NCBI RefSeq assembly: GCF_003991355.1 | Contig: NZ_RCSU01000003.1 | Coordinates: 248,001-312,000, forward strand | From: Pseudoflavitalea rhizosphaerae | Lineage (GTDB): Bacteria > Bacteroidota > Bacteroidia > Chitinophagales > Chitinophagaceae | Direction: 5' to 3' | DNA length: 64,000 nucleotides | Part shown: piece after piece, positions 1-8,500 of the stretch | How positions within the stretch are numbered: the stretch's first letter is position 1 | Layout: every line of letters begins with the position of its first letter | Notes under the pieces: generated by a model | Seen by the model: the letters and a program-made list of their open reading frames with translations, nothing else | What the model was told of the DNA's origin: nothing | Databases searched by the model: none | Position numbers and translations under genes: made by a program

Positions 1-1680
1 GCTACGAAGGTCCCAGATAAGATACCTGTCTTCCGGGCCCAATATACCAATGCGCATATTGCTCCAGGTAAGTTTATGTTTGTAAACGATCATCCGGATC
101 TGATTCGCCCTTGCTGCGCTGGCAAAGTTCCATTGGTTCTCCTGCGTGATCATATTTTCAACCAACTGCTGAAGCTCACCAGCCTCAGCACCGGATTCCA
201 GCAGCCCATTATCCTGGTTGCCATCTGATTTGAAGAGGATTGTTGAAGGCTGTACCAGCAGCATATCCGGTTTTTCCGCGATGAACCTGACCTCTTGCTG
301 CGGGAGCAACAACTCTTCATCCCTGGTAAGAATATTCACCACTTTCACTTTTGAACTATCGTACTGGTATAACTGAAGCGCTTCCGGGAACCCGATCCTG
401 AAAACGAAAGCACCATCGATTTCTGCCGGCATGTTAACAATTAGCAAGCGGCCAGGACGTTCTGTTGCTTTTTTCACTTCGCCGAGCAATTGTTCCACTG
501 CTATGGAAGCCTTCTTCCAGTTTGAATTGTTCTCCTGCAGTAAAGCTACCTGCACAAACAACAGCAACGCCACTACGATGATGCGCACTTTAGCCCGCTT
601 GAAACAATAAACAAGGCCAAAAGCCAGCACACTACAGAAGAACAATGATGGCAGGTATAAAAAGCGGTCGCTTTCGGAAGTCCTGGTGCTCACGCCCAGC
701 ACCATCGGCACAGACATCGCAATGATAAAGCAGCATAACTGGATATAAAAGAATTGACGTGACAACAATTCATTCTTCGTTCTTTTCCATGCAATGAACA
801 GAACAGTGCCCAGCATTATCAGCGCTACTACAAAACCGATCAAAATGGCGCGACTATTATCCGAGGGCGGCAATAGAATCCTGCCGGCGGATTTCAGCAT
901 CGTAAGCAGGGTATTGAAGCCAATGGCCTGAAAAAAACCTTTGCCATAACTATTAATGAATACGCCGGAAACCGCGATCCGCAGCCAGGTATGCGCAGCA
1001 AAAGTAATCGCCAGCGCCAGCATCACCGTTATTACCTGTTTGAACGGCATGCGTAAGATCAGCATTTGGGCGGCCACCATCAGGGGCAATACCATGATGG
1101 TTTCATAAGATGCCATCCCCACAAAATAACAGACAGCAATAACCGCTATTTTTTTCGACAGCTTCCAATCGCTTACCAATGCCAGCATAGCTCCAATGGC
1201 AAGACTTCCCGCCATCAGCGAACAGCGGGCTAATATCCAGGCAATCGCTTCATTGTGGAAAGGGTAAGTGAGAAAGAGGATCCCAGCCAGCAGTGCCATC
1301 AATCCTGCAAGATTGGTACCAGCCTGCTTACCAGACAATTTGTAACAGTACCGCATCAACAGTACAGCATTGAGTGCATGGATGATGATCTGAAATGCAT
1401 GGAATGGAATGGGATTCAATCCAAAGAGACGGTAAGTGATCCAGAGCGTAATATCTGATAATGGACGAAAGAAGCCATCCACATTCAGCTCCTTCTGCAC
1501 TCCCACTTTGAGCAGTACCAGGTGATCATCGTTAATAAAAGTATTGGTAAGGATAGGAAAGAAAATGACCAACGCCAGCACAGAGAAAGCCAGCCATTGC
1601 CAGTACCACCGGAGTGTAACGAAATTGTTTACACTCCATTTGTTTTCCACCGGAATATCTTCGGATCTTATCGATTGCAT
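1..1680 (-). CDS. Polytopic membrane protein, GT39/TMTC-like glycosyltransferase (3' part beyond window)
   Basis: The frame is open from an ATG at 1680 to the window edge (560 codons), so the C-terminus is missing. The first ~40 residues lead into a hydrophobic helix followed by NDDHLVLLKVG, then FFRPLSDITLW and a string of membrane helices with YPFHNEAIAWI in a loop. This layout (acidic residues in the first external loop, many TM helices, then a soluble region near the cut end) is that of the dolichyl-phosphate-mannose/GT39-like and TMTC-like membrane glycosyltransferases, which use lipid-linked sugars. The gene lies 39 bp after the SGNH hydrolase in the same operon as a carbamoyltransferase, which fits a role in an exported glycan. 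The exact family and substrate are not established. An unrelated polytopic membrane protein is the alternative. Confidence 0.7.
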   Translation of the reverse strand, partial: MQSIRSEDIPVENKWSVNNFVTLRWYWQWLAFSVLALVIFFPILTNTFINDDHLVLLKVGVQKELNVDGFFRPLSDITLWITYRLFGLNPIPFHAFQIIIHALNAVLLMRYCYKLSGKQAGTNLAGLMALLAGILFLTYPFHNEAIAWILARCSLMAGSLAIGAMLALVSDWKLSKKIAVIAVCYFVGMASYETIMVLPLMVAAQMLILRMPFKQVITVMLALAITFAAHTWLRIAVSGVFINSYGKGFFQAIGFNTLLTMLKSAGRILLPPSDNSRAILIGFVVALIMLGTVLFIAWKRTKNELLSRQFFYIQLCCFIIAMSVPMVLGVSTRTSESDRFLYLPSLFFCSVLAFGLVYCFKRAKVRIIVVALLLFVQVALLQENNSNWKKASIAVEQLLGEVKKATERPGRLLIVNMPAEIDGAFVFRIGFPEALQLYQYDSSKVKVVNILTRDEELLLPQQEVRFIAEKPDMLLVQPSTILFKSDGNQDNGLLESGAEAGELQQLVENMITQENQWNFASAARANQIRMIVYKHKLTWSNMRIGILGPEDRYLIWDLRS

Positions 1681-1719
1681 CAGCAGCAGGAATATTTCCT
1701 GAAGATAATGATTATCCGT

Positions 1720-2943
1720 TTACTCCATTACTTTAGCCAGCTCCTTCGCCACTTTCTCGTGCGCCACCGCTCTGAAGTGACCATCGAGAATGTAAAAGTC
1801 TTCCGGCTGCAAAAGACTGGCCACATCTATCACCCGGACTGCATCACCGAAATGGGATTTGTATCCGGGCTCCTTCAACAGCGCCTCCACTGCATTTTTG
1901 AAATCGTTGTTACGATGGTCTACATCGATGCCTTCGAACACCAGTACTTTTGTTTTCTGGAAATCGACAGGGAAATCTTTCAGGATATCCAGGAACATCT
2001 TAGCGTCCTTAGGATACTCGATCGGCATACCGATATTGGAAGGCGGCTTACCCATCAGGGATTTCAGCGTTTCCTTCGCCTGGTATTTGGAAGCGAGCAC
2101 AAAGAATTTGCCGGGGAAGTATTTCTTGTTCCATTCGTTCTTGAAACGGAGGGAATCATAAGAAGCCCGTGAAGATATTTTCAATACATGGTTATTACCA
2201 AGATAAGCCTGGTTCTCTTCATTATCATTGGAACAATACTGGATCACCAGGTATTTCACCGCAGATGTATCCAGGGTGCGGTAACGCATCAGTTCACGGG
2301 GCGTACCGAAGGAGCTCATCGCTGCATTCAGGGTACGCTTACCTGTTAGTTGCTCCAGGCGGGCGGGAACAGACTGGTCCTGGTCAACGCCCCAGCCCAT
2401 CATATAGGAATCACCCAGGCAAATGATCTCAGGCTTTACGAGCGAAGAATCATCATCGCGGAAACCGCGACTGTTAGCACTGAACTTGTTGGCGAACTCC
2501 ACGTTGGAGAAGGTGCAGGTATTGTCAGGGATGAGATTATAGTAGAATGCACTGTCGTATTCACTGCATTCCGGAACTATCTGAATCACCTGTCCGTAAT
2601 TATGCGCATATAACCATTTGAAACCTGTTCTGAAACTGCCGGGGATCTTTTCCGGATGTTTGATCCATGATGCAGCGAACAACTCCCCTATTGTAACGAT
2701 CACAGCCAGCACCCCGAGACTGATCCAGGCAGTTGGACGGCTCTTCTTGCTTTTGATGAACACCAGGTCCAGCAACAGCGCCAGTACCCACCAGGCGAGG
2801 GTAAGCGTGGTGAGCACGCTGGTAAGGCTCTGATAAAAGAGGATGCCGTTCGGCGAGGATTTGGTCAATACAACGCCGAGGATCTTCACCACCAGAATGA
2901 TGATGATCACCACAAAGAGCCGTTGAACAGATTTCTTGATCAT
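1720..2943 (-). CDS. Membrane-anchored SGNH/GDSL-type hydrolase
   Basis: 407 aa. Three hydrophobic helices fall in about the first 95 residues, followed by an extracytoplasmic domain. The block I motif is clear: LGDSYMMGWGV near residue 180, with GDS holding the nucleophile serine. The C-terminal block is DGHFRAVAHEKVA, giving the catalytic Asp/His. NAAMSSFGTPRE resembles the glycine block, and QYCSNDNEEN the asparagine block. SGNH hydrolases in such clusters usually move or remove acyl groups (often O-acetyl) on glycans. The gene is 24 bp downstream of the SxtJ-like gene and belongs to the carbamoyltransferase operon, so I infer a role in modifying the same exported product. Substrate unknown. 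Confidence 0.75.
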   Translation of the reverse strand: MIKKSVQRLFVVIIIILVVKILGVVLTKSSPNGILFYQSLTSVLTTLTLAWWVLALLLDLVFIKSKKSRPTAWISLGVLAVIVTIGELFAASWIKHPEKIPGSFRTGFKWLYAHNYGQVIQIVPECSEYDSAFYYNLIPDNTCTFSNVEFANKFSANSRGFRDDDSSLVKPEIICLGDSYMMGWGVDQDQSVPARLEQLTGKRTLNAAMSSFGTPRELMRYRTLDTSAVKYLVIQYCSNDNEENQAYLGNNHVLKISSRASYDSLRFKNEWNKKYFPGKFFVLASKYQAKETLKSLMGKPPSNIGMPIEYPKDAKMFLDILKDFPVDFQKTKVLVFEGIDVDHRNNDFKNAVEALLKEPGYKSHFGDAVRVIDVASLLQPEDFYILDGHFRAVAHEKVAKELAKVME

Positions 2944-2967
2944 TTTACAATTTGATGGATGAAGGGA

Positions 2968-3348
2968 TTACCACACGTTCTCCAGGCTCTCTTTATTGTA
3001 AGTGAAATTTCTCTCCTTGAAATAAGAGGTTGCGCCGGCTTTCATCTGAACTGTTTTGTTCTTCGTGAACAGACGGCTGATAGCGGCTATCGGTAACAGG
3101 AAAATGAAGAACACGATACTAAGTATCACTTTGCTCATCACGTATCCGAGGCCCTGCGCCAGCTTCATCCAGGCCCAATGAATGCCTTTCGCAGCGGGTG
3201 AAACAAAGAGTCCGATAAAGCCGATCACAGCTGCAGCAAGCAGCAGGTAATTATTTTTTGTAAACCAGTAGAAAACGCCGCAGGCGAGTACCAGCACTAA
3301 GATGGTCTCCAGCACTTTGGCCCTGCTGGTATCTATTGTATTGCTCAT
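2968..3348 (-). CDS. SxtJ-like small membrane protein
   Basis: 126 aa from the ATG at 3348 (MSNTIDTSRAKVLE). A start 16 codons upstream is possible, but it would overlap the end of the DUF5989 gene; the chosen start leaves 4 bp after that stop. The protein has paired hydrophobic segments at about residues 13-45 and a third near 75-95, and a charged C-terminus containing FKERNFTYNKESLE. This size and pattern match the SxtJ family, named from the saxitoxin cluster and repeatedly found beside NodU/CmcH carbamoyltransferases and DUF5989 proteins in many phyla. No biochemical role is known to me. The operon context suggests an accessory membrane part of a carbamoylation or export system. Confidence 0.75.
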   Translation of the reverse strand: MSNTIDTSRAKVLETILVLVLACGVFYWFTKNNYLLLAAAVIGFIGLFVSPAAKGIHWAWMKLAQGLGYVMSKVILSIVFFIFLLPIAAISRLFTKNKTVQMKAGATSYFKERNFTYNKESLENVW

Positions 3349-3352
3349 GATG

Positions 3353-3502
3353 TTAGAATAATGTGTAAATGAATGGAGCGATAGCAGATCCGCCACCCAG
3401 CACCAGCAGGATACCCAGCAGCAGCAGGATCACAATCAATGGGGCGAGCCACCATTTCTTTCTCGCTTTCATGAATTTCCAGAGATCTTTTAAAAAGTCC
3501 AT
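3353..3502 (-). CDS. DUF5989-family 49-aa membrane protein
   Basis: This small gene reads ATG at 3502 to TAA at 3353. The protein starts MDFLKDLWKFMKARKKWW, continues as one long Leu/Ile/Val helix, and ends GSAIAPFIYTLF. That layout (charged/aromatic N-terminus, a single TM helix, then APFIYTLF at the C-terminus) is the signature of DUF5989, a companion of SxtJ and carbamoyltransferase genes. It sits 24 bp downstream of the carbamoyltransferase stop and 4 bp before the SxtJ start, so it is very likely co-transcribed and translationally linked. Function unknown; possibly an assembly or anchoring peptide for its neighbours. Confidence 0.85.
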   Translation of the reverse strand: MDFLKDLWKFMKARKKWWLAPLIVILLLLGILLVLGGGSAIAPFIYTLF

Positions 3503-3526
3503 GGTCAGTATTTTTAAAGTGATTGT

Positions 3527-5392
3527 TTAGTCGAGTGTGAATTCATTTTTCCAGTCGTCCTTCTCCAGCCATTCCGGCTGTGTCTTTTTATCGAAAAGGA
3601 AATTGCCTACTACCAGGTAATCCATATCGGTACGCATGAAGCAGCGGTATGAATCTTCGGGTGTATTTACGATAGGTTCTCCGCGCACGTTGAAACTGGT
3701 GTTCACCATTACGGAGTAACCGGTCTGTTGTTTGAAGGCCTGCAGCAGTTTGTAGAAACGCGGATTGGTTTCCTTATGAACTGTCTGGATACGTGCGGAG
3801 TAATCGATATGGGTGATGGCGGGAATATCGCTACGGAGGAAATAGAGCTTGTCCAGCAGGTTCTTTCCCTCAAAAGAAGCGGGATAAGGAATGCGGCGTT
3901 TTTCCTTCACGGGCTTTACCATCAGCATGTAGGGAGAGATATCCGCATGCTCGAAATAATCATTCACATCTTCAGCAGGAACAACGGGAGCGAATGGACG
4001 AAAACCTTCCCTGTATTTGATCTTCAGGTTAAGCTTCTTCTGCATTTCCGGGTTGCGCGCATCAGCGATGATGCTGCGTGCACCCAGGGCGCGTGGTCCG
4101 AATTCCATTCTTCCCTGGTGCCACCCGATCACGTTACCTGCTGCAATCAGTGCTGCCACTTTCTCTACCAGTGCTTCTTCGGAACCGAAGCGCTCGAAAG
4201 CAGCACCGTATTTACGGGCAGTAGTGAGTACATCCTGATCAGATGTTTCTGTACCGAGATAGGAACCTTTGAGGGCATCCATTTTGGTGGGGTCCACTTT
4301 TCTTTCGTTACCGAAATAAATGAAGTTGGCAGCGTAAGCGGCGCCGAGCGCACCACCTGCGTCTCCCGCTGCCGGCTGAACGAAGACCTGTTTGAAGATC
4401 TTTGCATCATCCAGTTTACCATTGGCCACGCAGTTGAGGGCAACACCGCCGGCCATGCAGAGATAATCCGCGCCGGTAAGTCTTTTCGCTTCGCGGGCGA
4501 GGTTCAGTACAGCTTCTTCCGTTACTTCCTGGATGGCCAGTGCGAGATCGCAATGGTGTTGTTCCAGGTTGGACTCTGAAGCGCGACGCGGGAAACCGAA
4601 CAATTTTTCCCATTTATCGTCATACACCATCCGGAGACCGGTGGCGTAATTGAAATATTGCTGATCGAGGAAGATGGAGCCATCTTCCTTGAGGTCTACC
4701 AATGTTGATTTGATGATGTCTACATACTTCTTCACTTCGGGCGAACCGTGATTGCCGTAAGGGGCCAGTCCCATCAGTTTGTATTCGCCTGAGTTCACTT
4801 TGAATCCGCAGAAATAAGTGAAGGCGGAATACAGCAGACCGAGTGAATGCGGGAAGTCGAGCTCTTTGAGGATGGTGAGGTTTTTGCCTTCACCGAGACA
4901 GATACTGGCCGTTGCCCACTCTCCTACTCCATCGATGGTGAGCACGGCGGCACGCTCGTAGGAGGAGGGATAGAATGCGCTGGCAGCATGGCTCAGGTGG
5001 TGCTCAGGGAAAAGCAGTTTCACTTTTTTCCTGTCCACTTTTTCGATGCTGTCCAACGCTTCCCAGATCATTTTTTTCAGGAAGAGTTTTTCCTTGATCC
5101 AAACGGGCATGGACATCATGAAGGAGCGTACGCCCTTGGGCGCGTATGCGTAATAAGTTTCAAGAAGACGTTCAAATTTGAGCAGGGGCTTGTCGTAGAA
5201 CACTACTGCATCCACATCATTGATGGAGCGGCCTGCATATTCGAGACAAAAGCGTGCGGCGTTGACCGGAAAAGCGGGGTCATGCTTTTTCCTGGTGAAT
5301 CTTTCTTCTTGTGCTGCTGCGATCACTTCCCCATTCTGAATAATGGCCGCGGCAGAGTCGTGGTAAAATGCGGAAATACCTAGGATTGTCAT
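3527..5392 (-). CDS. NodU/CmcH-family carbamoyltransferase
   Basis: 621 aa, the normal length for the family. The N-terminal Kae1-like domain opens MTILGISAFYHDSAAAI and carries the metal/carbamoyl-adenylate motif EHHLSHAASAFY near residue 130, followed by a TIDGVGEWAT loop. The C-terminal half contains GRMEFGPRALGARSI and FNVRGEPIVNTPED, both strongly conserved in CmcH, NodU and TobZ. These enzymes transfer a carbamoyl group from carbamoyl phosphate via carbamoyl-AMP to a hydroxyl on a sugar or natural product. It is the first gene of a five-gene minus-strand operon that encodes mostly membrane proteins, so the acceptor is probably an exported glycan or lipid-linked molecule. The acceptor itself cannot be read from sequence. 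Confidence 0.93.
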   Translation of the reverse strand: MTILGISAFYHDSAAAIIQNGEVIAAAQEERFTRKKHDPAFPVNAARFCLEYAGRSINDVDAVVFYDKPLLKFERLLETYYAYAPKGVRSFMMSMPVWIKEKLFLKKMIWEALDSIEKVDRKKVKLLFPEHHLSHAASAFYPSSYERAAVLTIDGVGEWATASICLGEGKNLTILKELDFPHSLGLLYSAFTYFCGFKVNSGEYKLMGLAPYGNHGSPEVKKYVDIIKSTLVDLKEDGSIFLDQQYFNYATGLRMVYDDKWEKLFGFPRRASESNLEQHHCDLALAIQEVTEEAVLNLAREAKRLTGADYLCMAGGVALNCVANGKLDDAKIFKQVFVQPAAGDAGGALGAAYAANFIYFGNERKVDPTKMDALKGSYLGTETSDQDVLTTARKYGAAFERFGSEEALVEKVAALIAAGNVIGWHQGRMEFGPRALGARSIIADARNPEMQKKLNLKIKYREGFRPFAPVVPAEDVNDYFEHADISPYMLMVKPVKEKRRIPYPASFEGKNLLDKLYFLRSDIPAITHIDYSARIQTVHKETNPRFYKLLQAFKQQTGYSVMVNTSFNVRGEPIVNTPEDSYRCFMRTDMDYLVVGNFLFDKKTQPEWLEKDDWKNEFTLD

Positions 5393-5513
5393 ATTGTTTT
5401 CGATTTAGGGGATATGGATCATCCATTGGTGGCGTGGCTCGCCGGTTTTCCGTAAAAAGATTGGAAGTAAGAGGTAAGGAAATCGGAAATAAAATGACTT
5501 CAGTAGGGATTCA

Positions 5514-5562
5514 GGCGACGAAAGTATTACATTTTTCTCGTTCATGCAATAGTTTCGTCGCC
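5514..5562 (-). promoter_or_regulatory. Promoter of the carbamoyltransferase operon inside a 10-bp inverted repeat
   Basis: On the minus strand TTG (5549-5547) is followed after 20 bp by TACTTTCG (5526-5519). This is one mismatch from the Bacteroidota -7 box TAnnTTTG, with the usual spacing, about 130 bp before the carbamoyltransferase ATG. The whole promoter lies between the perfect inverted repeat GGCGACGAAA (5514-5523) and TTTCGTCGCC (5553-5562), separated by 29 bp. The arrangement suggests a regulator bound to both arms. A transcript hairpin is the alternative reading. Confidence 0.5.
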
Positions 5563-5585
5563 CGGCCTCAAACTTCATATTTACT

Positions 5586-8500
5586 TTACCTCATAAGGTA
5601 CATTTTACCATATCCATTGTTGAAATACTTGTCTGTATTATCTGCCTCAGACTTGTATTTCTCCATTTTCTTACCATTCATAGTAGTGACCACCCTGTAG
5701 AGATATACGCCATTGGCCAGTTTCTGGCCGTATTGATCAGTGCCGTTCCATTTGAATTCAGTGATATTCCTTCCTATATGGAGAGGTCCCAGTTCATCTT
5801 TGGTGATCTCGCGTACGATCTTACCCGTTACTGTCAGGATCTGGATCTTGATATTGGTGGGTATCTCGCTGCCGGTGAGGGTGAACACGAAAGCAGTGGA
5901 GGTACTGAACGGGTTCGGATAGTTGAGCAGGTTAGAGATCATCGGTTTGGAGATAACGCGGAAGGCTACCCGATATTCCAATGTACCCGCCCTGTTGCCA
6001 CTCTTATCTTTGGCTTTGATGGCCAGTTCATACTCATCTCCTTCACTCATATTCTGTGAAATCAGCTGAGGGAAGAAATCGATGGTAGCTGTATTGTTAG
6101 CGCCTGAAGTGGCTGGCGTGAATCGTAATGTATCATTATCGAAATAATAATCTTTGGTTGTGCCGTCCGGGAACTTCAGCTGTACGGAACCGATAGTGGT
6201 ATCGTTCAGCAGCATGTACCTGGCTTCATCCTTCAATTTTATCTGGATATGCGGTTTGGACGAAACGATATCACGGTTGATGATCCGTACGCCATCGAAA
6301 GTTACATCCAGCAAAGGATTGGTATAATCCGGTTTTACATAGAAATCGCGGAACAGTACATTATTGAAATGGTATTGCTCGGGTTGAGCATTATCGGGAT
6401 TTATATCCAGTACCAATGTATTGTTACCGGGAAATTCTTTTGTATCCAGTTGCAGGCGCACCATGGCAGTATCTCCGCCTGAAAGGTCTTTTGCCTTCGG
6501 CACCGGTATTATTTTGGGAACATTGTTCCTGTCTATCACACTTACCTTCACCAGCAGGCTGTCTTTAAACTTGGTGGAGGTAAGGTTTTTGAATGGCATG
6601 GCAATATTCACTATTTCACCGATCTCAACAGTATCCCTGGTTGAATAGCCGAGGTTGGGCGAAAGTGAACCTTCCGGCACAGCCGTATAGATCACATTCC
6701 AGTAGCGCAATTGCCAGGGTGAATTTGCATTCACCGAATCTGCATTCCTCATACGCAAACGCATGTACGGGAAGGTTTCCGGATCCATGCCTGAGATATC
6801 AAAATTTTGCTGTGATTCATTCAGCGTATAAAGCAGCACTTCCGTTCCATTATTATTGATGCCGATCACTTCCACGCCCACATGATCCTGGGAAGGTGAT
6901 TCCAGGGATCGGCCTCTCCACATCACTTTATGCCATTCTTTGGCTGGTCCGAGAACCGGTGAAGAAATATATCCAACAGTATCCACGGTCATTATTTTGG
7001 TCTTAATGGTGACCTTATCATAGATACCTGCTTTGCTCACTACCCATTGTGGTGCTATTAACGGATCATTTTTCTTCCAGATCCCGGCATAGGAACTGGC
7101 CACATTCATGGTATCTGCCTGCGTGAAACCAAACTGGAGCAGTTTGTCGTACAAAGTATTTCCGGCTGTTGAATCTGTTTTCCAGTTCTTGGGCAACAGG
7201 CCGGGCAGGGCGGCATCCATACTTCGCGCAACCACCCACATTCCGTCAGGAATATAATCCAGGAACTTCACCATGTTGTTGCGGCTGGTCTTATTTGTAT
7301 AAGAAAATTCAAAGTTGTACAACCTGCCTGGTCCGCATGTGGAGTTCGCCCTGGCACTTCCCATGAAGAAGAGATTGTTATCGTTGTCGTCTACATTTTT
7401 CCAGGGCTTCAATGTTTTTGGATCGATCACATTGAAAACAATGGAATTACCTAAACAGGCGCTGGTAATGGTAGGATGATCATTGATGAACACTGCATAA
7501 TCCCTGTCCTGTCCACCCGCCCACGGATATACACCGCCATAAAGATCAATCAGGTTTTGTGTTTCAGTAAACCTCCATGTTCTGTCTGGGTCCAGCGCCA
7601 TACTCACCGGTGTTGACTCCTGGTGCTGGAAATAATGGTCCTGACCAAAACCCGTATTTGTTCCGGCCATATACGTAAAGGATGCATCGTTCCATTGATA
7701 AGTGTTATCGCCCGGAGGAGGAACGGTAGACACGCGCCAGTAGTACACGGTGCTATCCAGATAACTGATACCTGGTTCAAATTCCAGCACACCACCTGAT
7801 GCGGAAATGGTCCTGCTTACTTTAATACTGGAGTTGAAGAGTTGTGTTGTGTCCACTTCCATTACATACTGTCTCAACTGGCTGAATGGATTGGCAGTGG
7901 ATGCATAGAATTTGGTGGAAGGGTCATGTACGATACCCAGATTGAAAGGATAGGCAGGCCTGGCTTCCTCATCATAGATAAAGAATTCCTTGAAGGCGGA
8001 ATTGTTACTTTCATCTGTTTCAATAGTGGTATTTTCTGAATCGATGGTCACATAGATCCTGTTACGGCCTTTATCGCGTGTGGCTACAATAGGCACATCA
8101 AAAGAGAGCGAATCGGACCACATGATACCTCTTCTTTTTTCACGATACATAATTTGATAGGTGTTATCGGGCAATTGCCTCTTAACTTCCACCATGATAG
8201 AATCTTTGATGGCTTTGCCAATATTTACCATTCGTACTTTCAGTTTGAAAGTACTTTCAGCCACAGAAATGAAAGTGGGTGTAACACGGATCCCTGATTC
8301 TTCCATTACATAATCAGGTCTTTCGCTTCCATTCATGTGAACCGCCGGGTCTCCATGCAAGGTGATCTGTTCTGCATGCATACGGGAATAGTAGTCGCCG
8401 GAATTGTTGAAGAGATCCCTCAATGCATCCCGGTTGATCTCCCCGATGGATTTGCCATAATCTTTATGGCAGATCTCAGCATAGAAGTTGGTAAGAAAAA

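Noticed and set aside
3728-4579. 283-codon open frame on the plus strand inside the carbamoyltransferase gene
   Set aside because: Fully antisense to a gene with strong family motifs; its translation has no family character or signal, so it is a shadow of codon bias.
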